From: an uncultured Clostridia bacterium | GTDB taxonomy: Bacteria; Bacillota; Clostridia; Oscillospirales; Ruminococcaceae | Assembly: GCA_947630825.1 (NCBI GenBank) | Contig: CANRJA010000010.1 | Coordinates: forward strand, 1 to 64,000 | Reading direction: 5' to 3' | DNA length: 64,000 nucleotides | Shown here: positions 15,688 through 24,558 of the stretch, piece after piece | Position numbering within the stretch: position 1 is the first letter of the stretch | Layout: every line of letters starts with the position of its first letter | Notes under the pieces: generated by a model | What the model saw: the letters and a program-made list of their open reading frames with translations, nothing else | What the model was told of the DNA's origin: nothing | Database searches by the model: none | Program-made: the position numbers and the translations under genes

Positions 15688-16605
15688 CTAATATTTCAGC
15701 TCGCTTCCGCCGTAGAATTCCCTTACGACCGAATTTTTAACTACAAACGAATCGTCAAGACTATCAATCTGCTCAAACATTTTTTCCAAAGATTTATATT
15801 TATAATAATCAGAATAGCTATCCTTTATTTCCAAAAGCATAGGCATAAGGTAATCCTTATATACGGACAACTCATACCCGATAAACGTATCTATCTCAAA
15901 GTGCGCGCGTTCTTTATACGGCATAATATAGAGATTCTCCCCGCGCTCAACGCTTTTAAAATGTTCAAGTACAGTCTCAGCGCTTCTCGCACGAAACTGC
16001 GTATCTCGAATTATCCGTCTAATAAGCCTGATTTTTGACGGGTGAAACGAAACGCCGTCTTTGTCAATTATTCTGGTTCTCACGCTTACATATATATTGT
16101 TTGAAAAATCGTCTCCGTCCCCTGTCACATCAGGGTTAAGGGCGTGAATACCCTCGATAACTACTATCTCGTTTTTTTCTCTTTTGTATCTTTCCTTCAA
16201 AACCCTTCTCTGAGTTTTAAAATCAAAATCCGGCAAAATAACCTCTTTGCAGTTCGCAATAGCCTCAAGCTGTTCTTTTAAGAAAGGTATGTCTATTCTC
16301 TCGGGAGCCTCAAAATCAATATTTTCCAAATTCCCTTCAAGAGGGAGAAAATAATTGTCAAGAGACAGCGTTTTTGATGGGTGTCCCAAATTTTCAAGAA
16401 GTTTTTCAAGCCTTAGCGCGGTTGTGGTTTTCCCTGAACCCGACGGACCTGAAAGCAGAATAATCGGTCTGTCAAACGAACGGTCGCTTATTGCGCTTGC
16501 CGTTTTAAGAAGCTGAGAATCATATTCTCTTTCACACTCGTTTATAAAACCTTTTCTATCGGTACGCAAATTCAAATTAATCTTATCGACAGAAATTTTA
16601 TTCAT
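15688..16605 (-). CDS. Uridine kinase-like phosphotransferase
   Basis: P-loop kinase of the uridine kinase/phosphoribulokinase family. Walker A is GPSGSGKT (53-60); LDNYFLP and the conserved VVIEGIHALNP follow. An N-terminal extension of about 47 residues precedes the kinase core. Clostridial proteins of this kind are annotated as nucleoside or uridine kinase, but the substrate has not been settled from sequence. GGAGA lies before the ATG. It is the upstream partner of rpe. Confidence 0.8.
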   Translation of the reverse strand: MNKISVDKINLNLRTDRKGFINECEREYDSQLLKTASAISDRSFDRPIILLSGPSGSGKTTTALRLEKLLENLGHPSKTLSLDNYFLPLEGNLENIDFEAPERIDIPFLKEQLEAIANCKEVILPDFDFKTQRRVLKERYKREKNEIVVIEGIHALNPDVTGDGDDFSNNIYVSVRTRIIDKDGVSFHPSKIRLIRRIIRDTQFRARSAETVLEHFKSVERGENLYIMPYKERAHFEIDTFIGYELSVYKDYLMPMLLEIKDSYSDYYKYKSLEKMFEQIDSLDDSFVVKNSVVREFYGGSELKY

Positions 16606-16804
16606 ACCAATCTCCGTTTCTTATTAGTATTTCATCTTAAATCTAATCTATTCAAAATACAGAAAAAAGTTGATAATTCTTAAATTAAGTATAACATCAT
16701 TTAAAATCTTTTTCAATATTAACACAAAAGAAAATAACACATATAATGAACTATCCCTTATTTTTCTCATAATAAAAAATCTTATGCTTGGAGGGCTAAC
16801 CCTT

Positions 16805-17689
16805 ATGATTAAAAATAAAAATATATTAGTGCTTGGCGGTGATTCCCGTCAGACATTTTTAGCTAAGAGATTAAAAGATAAAGGACATGATGTATACTGC
16901 TTTGGCTTTAATCTTTTTGAAAACACTGAGTTGAAAAAAGTATCAAGCCTTAAAGAAATAAAAGAAAAAATAGACGTTTTAGTGCTTCCAATTATATCAA
17001 GCAACGACGACAAAACGGTAAACGCTCCGTTCTATGACGGAGAAATAACTCTAAGTGACGCTATTTCCACTATGAAGCCTCACAGCATAGTAGTAGGCGG
17101 AAATTTGAGCAAAAACCTGAGAACCTTGTTCTTTGAACACGGACATTTTTCCGTTGACTACTATATCCGTGATGAGCTTAAAATAAAAAACTGTATTCCC
17201 ACCGCAGAAGGCGCGTTATCTATCGCTATTGAAGAAATGCCCAGCACAGTTGCAGGCTCAAAGGTTCTTATCATAGGCTTTGGAAGGGTCGGCAAAGCCT
17301 GCGCTAAGCTGTTCAAGGCTTTGGAAAGCGACGTGACAATTTGCGCAAGAAACCTCAACGCTTTTGCATGGGCGGAATTATACGGCTACAAGTCGCTGGA
17401 AATTGATAAGATTGGCAACTTGCTTTCAGAATACGATTTAATTGTAAACACAGTGCCTGCAAAAATTCTTGACAAAGAAAAGCTGTCAAAGATAAACAAG
17501 AATACTCTTGTTATTGATTTGGCCTCAAAGCCGGGCGGTGTCGACTTTGAAAACGCAAGACAGCTTGGACTTAAAACCATATGGGCTCTTAGTCTGCCGG
17601 GAAAGGTTGCGCCTGTAACATCGGGACAAATAATAGCGGATACTATACTTAATATACTCGATGAAAGGGGCGACGATCCTTGGCAGTAA
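16805..17689 (+). CDS. dpaA: Dipicolinate synthase subunit A
   Basis: With DpaB makes dipicolinic acid, the spore-core chelator that supports heat resistance; acts in the mother cell during sporulation (spoVFA in Bacillus). Start chosen at ATG 16805 (294 aa), with GGAGGG 9 nt upstream; the track start at 16670 adds 45 unrelated residues. Seen are the N-terminal ILVLGGDSRQ and the Rossmann NAD(P) motif IIGFGRVGKACAKLF, then SKPGGVDF and LPGKVAPVTSG near the end. The gene runs 10 bp into dpaB. It should be under a mother-cell sigma factor; no sigma-A promoter is evident. Confidence 0.94.
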   Translation: MIKNKNILVLGGDSRQTFLAKRLKDKGHDVYCFGFNLFENTELKKVSSLKEIKEKIDVLVLPIISSNDDKTVNAPFYDGEITLSDAISTMKPHSIVVGGNLSKNLRTLFFEHGHFSVDYYIRDELKIKNCIPTAEGALSIAIEEMPSTVAGSKVLIIGFGRVGKACAKLFKALESDVTICARNLNAFAWAELYGYKSLEIDKIGNLLSEYDLIVNTVPAKILDKEKLSKINKNTLVIDLASKPGGVDFENARQLGLKTIWALSLPGKVAPVTSGQIIADTILNILDERGDDPWQ

Positions 17690-18279
17690 ACAAAGATAAC
17701 ATATTCGACGGGCTGAGAGTGGGGTTCTGCGTATGCGGATCCTTTTGTACGTTTGAAAAAGCGTTTTCCTGCGCATCTCAGCTTGTTCAGATAGGCTGTG
17801 AAGTAACGCCGATAATGTCGTTTAACTCAGCGACTATAAACACTCGCTTCGGAAAGGCGTCTGACAATGTTGAATGGCTTGAAAGAATATGCAAGCGCAA
17901 AGCTATAGTCACCATCGAGGACGCTGAGCCGATAGGACCTAAAAAGCTGTTTGACATTGTTGTGGTAGCTCCCTGTACGGCTAATACTCTTGCAAAGCTG
18001 GCGTTGGGTATAACAGATACCCCTGTGACAATGGCGTGCAAATCCCACTTGAGAAACTCAAGACCTGTACTTATTGCAATTTCAACAAACGACGCTCTTT
18101 CGGCAAGCGCCAAAAACATAGGAACGCTCCAAAATTATAAAAACTACTACTTCGTTCCCTACTCGCAGGACGATTACATCAACAAGCCCAATTCAATCGT
18201 GGCGCATTTTGAGCTTGTTCCCGAAGCTATATCATACGCTCTTGAAGGACGTCAAATTCAGCCTGTGCTGAAAAAATAA
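17680..18279 (+). CDS. dpaB: Dipicolinate synthase subunit B
   Basis: Flavoprotein-fold subunit of dipicolinate synthase (spoVFB). N-terminal RVGFCVCGSFCTFEKA, central VVVAPCTANTLAKLALG and DTPVTMACKSHLR are typical. It starts at TTG 17680 inside the end of dpaA, with AAAGGGG about 11 nt upstream, so translation is coupled. Length 199 aa is usual. Its presence next to dpaA is the clearest sign that the organism forms endospores. Confidence 0.94.
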   Translation: MAVNKDNIFDGLRVGFCVCGSFCTFEKAFSCASQLVQIGCEVTPIMSFNSATINTRFGKASDNVEWLERICKRKAIVTIEDAEPIGPKKLFDIVVVAPCTANTLAKLALGITDTPVTMACKSHLRNSRPVLIAISTNDALSASAKNIGTLQNYKNYYFVPYSQDDYINKPNSIVAHFELVPEAISYALEGRQIQPVLKK

Positions 18280-18314
18280 ATTTTAAATCGTTTATTAACC
18301 AAAAAAAGTAAAAA

Positions 18315-18346
18315 CAGCTAAGGAAAAACTCCTTAGCTGCTTTTTT
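18315..18346. terminator. Bidirectional terminator dpaB / nadA
   Basis: Stem CAGCTAAGGA/TCCTTAGCTG with an AAAAC loop. T-run on the plus strand (CTTTTTTC) and on the minus strand (TTTTTAC). Confidence 0.88.
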
Positions 18347-19267
18347 CTATCCAAGTTCAATCATTCTGTCAATACATTTCCTTGCCTTTTTCATAGTTTC
18401 CTCTTCAAGTTCAATAACCTCTCCGCCTGTCCCTTTACAGCAATTTAAAACATCAACAAGCGTTGTAGCTTTCATATTTCTACAGGTGATATTAACGCTG
18501 AGAGGGTAAAAGCTCTTTTCAGGACACTCATACTGAAGCGTTTCTACAATTGCCTGTTCTGTTCCTATAATAAATTCATCAGCGTCACAATTCTTTGCGT
18601 ATTCCATTATCCCAGACGTTGAGCCAACATAATCTGCATGCTTAACAACCTCAGGAACACATTCGGGGTGAACCAGAAGCAGAGCATTTGGATGAGCTTC
18701 TTTCGCTCTTAAAGTTTCACTCTCAGTAACGCACGCATGAACAGGACATCCCCCGTGAAGAAGCTGAATATTTTTACCCTTGACATTATTCTTTACATAT
18801 GTACCTAAATTAATATCAGGTATGAACAATATATCCTTTGCCTCAAGATTTTTAACTATTTTCAAAGCGGAAGAAGAAGTAACACAAACATCGCAGACCG
18901 TTTTAAGCTCGGTAGTTGTATTGATATAACAAACAACACAAGGATTTCCATTCTTTTTCTTTATATATTCTATTTCGTCTTTTTCAAACTGTTCTGCCAT
19001 AGGACAGCCTGCGTTTTTGTTTGATAATATTACCGTCTTTTCGGGAGATAAAAGCTTAACAGTTTCAGCCATAAAACGCACTCCGCACATTATAACAATT
19101 TTATTAGAAACACTCTTTGCTTTAACTGAAAGCGCATAGGAATCTCCTACAAAATCAGCAATTTCAATTATTTCTCTGCCCTGATAGCTGTGTGCCAGAA
19201 TACATATGTCTTTTTCATTTTTAAGCTTTAGTATTTCCTTTTGAACTTCTGCAATTGTTCTTGCCAT
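18347..19267 (-). CDS. nadA: Quinolinate synthase A
   Basis: Condenses iminoaspartate with dihydroxyacetone phosphate to quinolinate in NAD synthesis; carries one [4Fe-4S] cluster. Cluster cysteines appear to be Cys61 (MCGVRFMAET), Cys174 (GGCPVHA) and Cys262 (CRNMKATTL). LAHSYQ and GDSYALSV are substrate-site motifs. The ATG at 19267 (306 aa) follows AGGTGA by 5 nt; the track start is a GTG inside that ribosome site. nadB and nadC are not nearby, although they commonly are. Confidence 0.95.
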   Translation of the reverse strand: MARTIAEVQKEILKLKNEKDICILAHSYQGREIIEIADFVGDSYALSVKAKSVSNKIVIMCGVRFMAETVKLLSPEKTVILSNKNAGCPMAEQFEKDEIEYIKKKNGNPCVVCYINTTTELKTVCDVCVTSSSALKIVKNLEAKDILFIPDINLGTYVKNNVKGKNIQLLHGGCPVHACVTESETLRAKEAHPNALLLVHPECVPEVVKHADYVGSTSGIMEYAKNCDADEFIIGTEQAIVETLQYECPEKSFYPLSVNITCRNMKATTLVDVLNCCKGTGGEVIELEEETMKKARKCIDRMIELG

Positions 19268-19325
19268 TTTATTCACCTACTACATTGCAAAGTATAAATT
19301 ACATTCCTACTGTTATTATAGGACT

Positions 19326-19354
19326 ATAGTATCATAATTACGGTTACTTGTCAA
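19326..19354 (-). promoter_or_regulatory. nadA promoter
   Basis: Minus-strand TTGACA (19354-19349), 17-bp spacer, TACTAT (19331-19326). No NiaR-type operator is recognised. Confidence 0.65.
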
Positions 19355-19398
19355 TAATACAAAATAACCCGATAATGCAAAAAATTTTGAAAAAAGTA

Positions 19399-19427
19399 TT
19401 GACAAGCATTATCTCATTTGTTATAAT
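19399..19427 (+). promoter_or_regulatory. tRNA-Lys promoter
   Basis: TTGACA (19399-19404), 17-bp spacer, TATAAT (19422-19427): a consensus promoter. Confidence 0.85.
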
Positions 19428-19460
19428 TATAAAGCTGTAATTTTTACACTTTATATTAAT

Positions 19461-19536
19461 GAGTTATTAGCTCAGTTGGCAGAGCATTTGACTTTTAATC
19501 AAAGGGTCCGGGGTTCGAATCCCCGATAGCTCACCA
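19461..19536 (+). tRNA. tRNA-Lys (anticodon TTT)
   Basis: Acceptor GAGTTAT/ATAGCTC with encoded CCA. Anticodon arm TTTGA-CTTTTAA-TCAAA, T-arm GGGTTCGAATCCC. 76 nt. Confidence 0.96.
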
Positions 19537-19549
19537 TTTGTTTATACCT

Positions 19550-19583
19550 AAAAGGCTGTATGAATTTCATACAGCCTTTTTTA
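19550..19583. terminator. tRNA-Lys terminator
   Basis: Perfect 14-bp stem AAAAGGCTGTATGA/TCATACAGCCTTTT with loop ATT, followed by TT. Confidence 0.88.
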
Positions 19584-19590
19584 TACCTAA

Positions 19591-19624
19591 TTAAAGCGCT
19601 TAAAGTTTCCTTTAAGCGCTTTAA
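19591..19624 (-). terminator. Hairpin after the BspA-like gene
   Basis: Perfect stem TTAAAGCGCTTAAAG/CTTTAAGCGCTTTAA with a 4-nt loop, just past the stop at 19629. The T-run is weak, but position and stability suggest a terminator for the minus-strand gene. Confidence 0.6.
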
Positions 19625-19628
19625 TTTG

Positions 19629-21419
19629 TTATTTAACCTTTACTTTCCTCGTCTTCTTGATCCAACTGCTGTATACCTTCTGTGGCTTGCCGTTTGAATC
19701 TTTATAGGTTGCATATGCCCTAACCCTTACAAAATATGTCTTCTTGCTCTTTAGCTTCTTGATTGTTATCTTCTTCTTTGATGTTGTCTTTGTAAGAATT
19801 ATCTTGCTCTTCTTGAACTTCTTATTTGTTGACACCTGTACCTGATAGCCATTTGCCTTGCTTACCTTCTTCCAGGTAACTGTTATCTTCTTCTTTGCTT
19901 TGCTCTTAACAGTAAGCTTTGTTATCTTTGCCTGCTTCATTGCATTTTCTGCGTTCTTTTGTGCCTGTGATTTTGTATTGGTTATTTTGTTATCAGTTGA
20001 TGGCTTAGCATCGCCTGGTTTAACTGAACCCTGCGAAGGCTTTTTAACAAGGGCTTTAACTGCAGAATTTATATCCTCTGTCAGATATCTCATGCCTAAA
20101 ACGTGTGATTTCTCGCTCTTGGTAGACGCTTGCTCTAGCAATTCCTTTAACACTCCATAGCTTTCTGCGGTGTAATCTTTCTCTGAGTATTTATTTGCTT
20201 CTTCTACTGCTTTGCTGAGCTCCTCATAGGTTTTTGACATTTCTTCCCCAATATCAAAACACATAGCCCCGTTTAGAATAGCAGTATTCCATTGTTTTGT
20301 ACCCGAATAACAGTAGACATTTTTTGCTTTTGGTAAAAGAGATGGATCTGTTATTTCTGAGTATAGATATAAATTTTCTACTGAACCACCAACATTACTA
20401 TATAAAATATTACTTTTAACACTTTCAGGGACTTCTAAAGCTTTAAGATTAACTTGATTTAATGTTTTTTGTCCGATCTCAGTAAGCTGAGAGCCATCTG
20501 CAAATGCTATTTCAAATTCCGGACTGATAGGAACACCATTTAAATTGCCTCCTGTAAAACCAAGAGTAATGTCTGTAACAGATGCAGGTACAAGTATCCT
20601 TTTTAGCATTGGACAAGCAAAAAATGGCGAACCCCAAATACTTGTAATTCCCTCTTTTAATGTAACCGATGAAAGTTTTGAACACTCCTTGAATGCATAA
20701 TTAGTAGTTGATGAATTATTCCCTGAAGCACGTCCAATCCATTTCTGTACCGTTGACGGAATTACTATACTTTCAATGGCTGTATCTCTAAATGCTAACG
20801 GTCCTATCCCGGTTAATCCTTCCGAAAGTGTTACATTTTTTAATGACGTGCAGCCAGAAAATACACCCTCTCCCCAGCCATCTATAGTAAGTGATGACGG
20901 AATTCTTACACTCTCAAGTGCTGTACATTTATAAAATGCATTTCCTCCTAAAGCAGTCATACCTTCTGATAAAGTAAGGTTTTTAAGCTTTGGACATTCT
21001 TCAAAAGAATAGCAAAGATAAGGATCCCCAGTGGTTCTTTTAACAGAATTAAATTTTGATATAGTTTTTGGCAAAACAACAGTTTCAAGGTTTGGCATCT
21101 GATAGAAAGCACAAAATCCTACTGATGTTACTCCTTCTTCAATAACAACTTCCTTGATGTCCTCTTTATGCTCTTTTTTATATGTATAGATATCAGGATA
21201 GTCTGTTAAATCTTGATCAACACCATATTCCCAATCATAAGGCGTAGCCATTGCTCCATTACCTGATAATGTAAGCACACCGTCTGAATCAAGCGTCCAA
21301 GTTAAATCTCCGCAAGTACCGTTAGCAACTTCACTTGCTGAAACGGTCATTGCACCTGTAAGGGATGTTACTGCCATTGCTGTCGCTGCTAGCAATGACA
21401 AAATTCTTTTAATTCTCAT
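19629..21419 (-). CDS. BspA-like leucine-rich-repeat surface protein with Fn3-like C-terminus
   Basis: Secreted protein, start at ATG 21419 (596 aa) with AAAGGA 8 nt upstream. The signal peptide is about 1-29. A short TCGDLTWTLDSDGVLTLSG motif opens the mature part, as in BspA-type proteins. LRR_5-type repeats follow (about 85-370, such as LTLSEGMTALGGNAFYKC). A helical FIVAR-like segment (about 405-470) comes next, then a Fn3-like domain (about 520-596) with TWKKVSKANGYQVQVS and YFVRVRAYATY. Such proteins bind host or plant surfaces or other cells. Lacks an LPXTG signal. The last 130 codons are almost the same in DNA as those of the next gene, showing duplication or gene conversion. Confidence 0.85.
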   Translation of the reverse strand: MRIKRILSLLAATAMAVTSLTGAMTVSASEVANGTCGDLTWTLDSDGVLTLSGNGAMATPYDWEYGVDQDLTDYPDIYTYKKEHKEDIKEVVIEEGVTSVGFCAFYQMPNLETVVLPKTISKFNSVKRTTGDPYLCYSFEECPKLKNLTLSEGMTALGGNAFYKCTALESVRIPSSLTIDGWGEGVFSGCTSLKNVTLSEGLTGIGPLAFRDTAIESIVIPSTVQKWIGRASGNNSSTTNYAFKECSKLSSVTLKEGITSIWGSPFFACPMLKRILVPASVTDITLGFTGGNLNGVPISPEFEIAFADGSQLTEIGQKTLNQVNLKALEVPESVKSNILYSNVGGSVENLYLYSEITDPSLLPKAKNVYCYSGTKQWNTAILNGAMCFDIGEEMSKTYEELSKAVEEANKYSEKDYTAESYGVLKELLEQASTKSEKSHVLGMRYLTEDINSAVKALVKKPSQGSVKPGDAKPSTDNKITNTKSQAQKNAENAMKQAKITKLTVKSKAKKKITVTWKKVSKANGYQVQVSTNKKFKKSKIILTKTTSKKKITIKKLKSKKTYFVRVRAYATYKDSNGKPQKVYSSWIKKTRKVKVK

Positions 21420-21463
21420 AATTTTTATCCTTTCCCTATATTGAATAAGTTCCATTTGAAACA

Positions 21464-21494
21464 AACGCCTGAGCAGTCCCTGTGTTCAGGCGTT
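21464..21494 (-). terminator. Hairpin between the two BspA-like genes
   Basis: Stem AACGCCTGA/TCAGGCGTT (21464-21472, 21486-21494) followed on the minus strand by TGTTTC. It could end the upstream gene or lie in the leader of the downstream one. The upstream gene's leader (near 24050) carries a similar AGGCGTTTG hairpin. Confidence 0.45.
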
Positions 21495-21600
21495 GTTTAC
21501 CTATTAAGGCTTATATTTAGAAATATTTTAAAGAAGGCTTTTTACTGTTATAACCTTTACTAACAATATTATTTAATAAACGTCATATCGTATTTAATGC

Positions 21601-23982
21601 CTACTTTACCTTAACCTTTCTAAGCTTCTTATTCCAATCACTATATACCTTATTTGTTTTGCCGTTTGAAGCTTTATAAGTAGTATAAGCTCTTACTCTT
21701 ACAAAATATGTCTTCTTGCTCTTTAGCTTCTTAGTGATTGTGAGCTTTTTCTTTTTAGTTGTCTTTGTAAGAATTATCTTGCTCTTCTTGAACTTCTTGT
21801 TAGTTGATACCTGTACCTGATAACCCTTTGCCGTGCTTACCTTTTTCCAAGTAACTGTTATCTTTTTCTTTGCCTTGCTCTTAACAGTAAGCTTTGTTAT
21901 CTTAGCCTGCTTCATTGCCTTTTCAGCATTCTTCTGCGCCTGTGATTTTACATTTGGCGTTTTGTTTGAAGGCTTAGTTGACGTATTATTGTTATTGTTG
22001 CCTGGCTTTGGAGTATCAACAGCCGGTGTCTTATCTTTAAGTCCCTGAATTGCAGCAGTAATTGCATTTGCAGCTGCATTTACATCTGCTACTGTTGCGT
22101 CGTCTTTCAATGCCTTTGCGGCATCAATTGCCTTTGTAAGCGCTGCATAACTCTCAGCAGTATAATCATCTGCACTGAGTGCCTCTGCACTTTTAATTGC
22201 ACTTGCTAATTTTTCCTTTGCAATTGATACGTCATTCATTGTCTTTATAATGTGTCCCTTTGCGTCAACAAACTCTACCTTTGTTATTCCGTATACATAA
22301 TCTGATGCGTTATCCCAAGTATACGTGAACGCTACTAGCATAATGCTTTGTCCCGCTTTTATCGGATTAGCAAGATCTAAAACAGCCATACGATCCTTGA
22401 AGCCCACATCATTAATACCGTCGGTTCCTTTTATTCTTACATATGACTTTTCTTCGTCAATTACTGCCTGAAGGTCAATGCTTGCATCCTTATTAAAGCT
22501 TACATCGCTTGCGCAGTCAAATGTAAATTTAATGCTTGTCGTTCCTTCTAATGATTCGTCTGTTGTGCCGCTTAAAATAGTTGTAAGGTTTCCTTTTTTG
22601 TATACATACGCAAACGGTTCTCCTGCAGGTACTGCTCCAACAAGCTTATTTATTGCACTTGTAAGCTTTCTTATCATTTCATCAATTACCGTCTTTGTTG
22701 CTGTTTCCTTCGAAAGTGCCTTTGCATCCTTTAATACACTTTCAACATTAGCATAACTTTCCGCTGTATAATCCCCGGGGTTTGATTCTGCTTTTGTTAT
22801 TAAATCCTGCAGATTTGCCCACTCTGTCGTTGTATCAGCAGGTGATTTCTTTAATTTATCCATTGCATCAGTTAATGTTTTTGTTGCTGCGTCTATATCG
22901 TCTTGAGTTTGACTACCCTCTTGCCTTGCAACTGTTTTTGCATGAGGCAAAGCTTCAGAACCAGTATCCCTACCAGTGCCAAAAACAGCCTTCCAAGCTG
23001 CTGGATCATAGTCATTTTCAACTGCGCTTGATTTAAAGCTTTCAGCGTCTTCTATTGCCTTGTTTAGATTTGTCTTATCTACAACTGCTGCGGTTACATG
23101 AACCTCTTTAATTGCTGAATTACCTAAGTATGTATCAGTTCCTTCAGCTACTGCTTTAAAATAATATGTGCCAACTGGTATACTATCAGATTTATAACCG
23201 CCAACTCCTCCGAATTCATGCAGGCAATCTAAATCTGTATACAACACAATTGTATATTTTGCATCTTCAACAGGCTGTCCGTCTACTTTTACAGTGACAG
23301 TTGGCTTAAATCCGTCCTTTGTACCATAAGCAATATCTTCACAGGCTATTTCTACTTCAGCGGTTGGTAATTCGCTTTCCATGACTTCAATATTATCTGC
23401 TGAAACTGAAGCACGGCCGCCTGACGTAGAATTAACTATTGTATTTTTTACATCTTCAGAAGTAACATAAATTTTAACAGATTCATTTATACCAAAAAAT
23501 GCATTAGAATTAACAGTTACACTTGAAGCATAAATATAAACTTCTTGAACAGTTGAAGACATAAAAGTGTTTAGGCCTAAATTCATTGCCCCAGTATTTT
23601 TCCAAGTAACAGTTTTTAAATTCTTGAATTTCTGAAATTGCAATGTACCTGTACCTGCCTCACCTGTAGGATAGGTAATGCTAGTAATAAAATTATCATC
23701 GTTAGTAATTACTAAACCCATTCCTAAATTCCTAACACATGTAACTTTTTGCTCCCCATGTTCACCATCATTATAGGTTTCTGGTATTACCAAATCTCCC
23801 GATGACATTTTAGACTGATAATCACTGGCTAAATTAACTTGATATCCGTTATAGTACTCATTCCAATTAAATGTTAAATAATCATAGTCTTCCGCCGATG
23901 CAGTAAATGTCATCGCTCCTGTAAGCGATGTTAGTGCCATTGCTCCAGCTGATAGCAATGACAAAAGTTTTTTAACTTTCAT
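21601..23982 (-). CDS. Large secreted protein with LRR-like, FIVAR-like and Fn3-like domains
   Basis: 793 aa; signal peptide about 1-31 (KLLSLLSAGAMALTSL). The N-terminal part (about 35-210) has degenerate LRR_5-type beta repeats. An Ig-like stretch (about 210-300) follows. Helical FIVAR-like segments (about 305-450) have repeated DYTAESYANVESVLKDA-type lines. A beta-rich cohesin/carbohydrate-binding-like region (about 455-590) precedes another FIVAR repeat and the C-terminal Fn3-like domain (about 700-793). Exact function unknown; the plan is that of a surface adhesin. AGGAGG lies upstream of the ATG. Paralog of the next gene downstream, sharing its 3' end nearly base for base. Confidence 0.8.
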   Translation of the reverse strand: MKVKKLLSLLSAGAMALTSLTGAMTFTASAEDYDYLTFNWNEYYNGYQVNLASDYQSKMSSGDLVIPETYNDGEHGEQKVTCVRNLGMGLVITNDDNFITSITYPTGEAGTGTLQFQKFKNLKTVTWKNTGAMNLGLNTFMSSTVQEVYIYASSVTVNSNAFFGINESVKIYVTSEDVKNTIVNSTSGGRASVSADNIEVMESELPTAEVEIACEDIAYGTKDGFKPTVTVKVDGQPVEDAKYTIVLYTDLDCLHEFGGVGGYKSDSIPVGTYYFKAVAEGTDTYLGNSAIKEVHVTAAVVDKTNLNKAIEDAESFKSSAVENDYDPAAWKAVFGTGRDTGSEALPHAKTVARQEGSQTQDDIDAATKTLTDAMDKLKKSPADTTTEWANLQDLITKAESNPGDYTAESYANVESVLKDAKALSKETATKTVIDEMIRKLTSAINKLVGAVPAGEPFAYVYKKGNLTTILSGTTDESLEGTTSIKFTFDCASDVSFNKDASIDLQAVIDEEKSYVRIKGTDGINDVGFKDRMAVLDLANPIKAGQSIMLVAFTYTWDNASDYVYGITKVEFVDAKGHIIKTMNDVSIAKEKLASAIKSAEALSADDYTAESYAALTKAIDAAKALKDDATVADVNAAANAITAAIQGLKDKTPAVDTPKPGNNNNNTSTKPSNKTPNVKSQAQKNAEKAMKQAKITKLTVKSKAKKKITVTWKKVSTAKGYQVQVSTNKKFKKSKIILTKTTKKKKLTITKKLKSKKTYFVRVRAYTTYKASNGKTNKVYSDWNKKLRKVKVK

Positions 23983-24251
23983 TGTTTTAAAAACCTCCTA
24001 AATATTATATATCAAACTTTTTTGCAGGCTGATTTTAACATCTGCCAAACGCCTGCTGTGATTTGGAGATGAATTGTGAATGATATGTTTAAATCCTCCT
24101 TTATAAGATAAAAAAATATATGCAGAAAGATATCCTTTCTACATATAACAATTACGAAACTCCAATCCCAATTTGGACAAAGAAAATTAAAAAAATCAAT
24201 TCTTTGTATGCATGCACAAAACAAGCACAGTATTTTTGTTTAATTTGCCCA
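23983..24251. other. Leader/terminator region between sigma module and BspA-like genes
   Basis: On the minus strand: a terminator for the sigma module (24105-24146), then AAAGGAGG at about 24101 with no start codon at usable distance, then a hairpin GCAGGC/GCCTGC near 24030-24060. The ORF at 24012-24224 has no ribosome site and is taken as chance. A clear promoter for the 793-aa protein was not found. Confidence 0.45.
24105..24146 (-). terminator. Terminator of the sigma module
   Basis: Stem TATATGCAGAAAG/CTTTCTACATATA (one mismatch) followed on the minus strand by TTTTTTT. Closely similar to the hairpin at 25371-25404. Confidence 0.75.
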
Positions 24252-24557
24252 TTAAAGCGTCATAAACAGCTCAGCAAACTGCTTTAACACGCCTAATGAT
24301 GAAACCAGTATAACAAACGCAGCAACAATAATAAAAACCACTCGTCTTCCCGCCGTACTAATCAAAGCGAAATAAGGTTTCTTTTGCCGTTTAATAAGCC
24401 TTGTCATTTTCTTTTCAAATCTTTTAGAGAGCTCATACTGAGGCAAATCCATATCATTATAGATATTCTTACAATTTGGAACGTCTAAATTAGTAAACTG
24501 ACTGCAATCATTTTCAAAAGCCTTTTCCAACTCAGTCTTAAATTCAGACCTCTCCAC
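24252..24557 (-). CDS. Small membrane protein coupled to the sigma factor (possible anti-sigma)
   Basis: 101 aa. Soluble N-terminal part with FKTELEKAFENDCSQF, then a basic segment (KKMTRLIKRQKKPYF), one membrane helix (about 70-90) and a very short outer tail. The GTG start (24557) lies one base after the sigma-factor stop, and GGAGG sits within the end of that gene, so the two are translationally coupled. This arrangement is the usual one for an ECF sigma factor and its membrane anti-sigma factor, but no known anti-sigma motif (such as the HxxxCxxC zinc site) is present. A paralog lies at 25531-25794. Confidence 0.65.
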   Translation of the reverse strand: MERSEFKTELEKAFENDCSQFTNLDVPNCKNIYNDMDLPQYELSKRFEKKMTRLIKRQKKPYFALISTAGRRVVFIIVAAFVILVSSLGVLKQFAELFMTL

Positions 24558-24558
24558 T

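Noticed and set aside
24012-24224. 70-aa ORF between the sigma module and the 793-aa gene
   Set aside because: Strong AAAGGAGG is present near it but with no start codon at usable distance; the ORF crosses a terminator.
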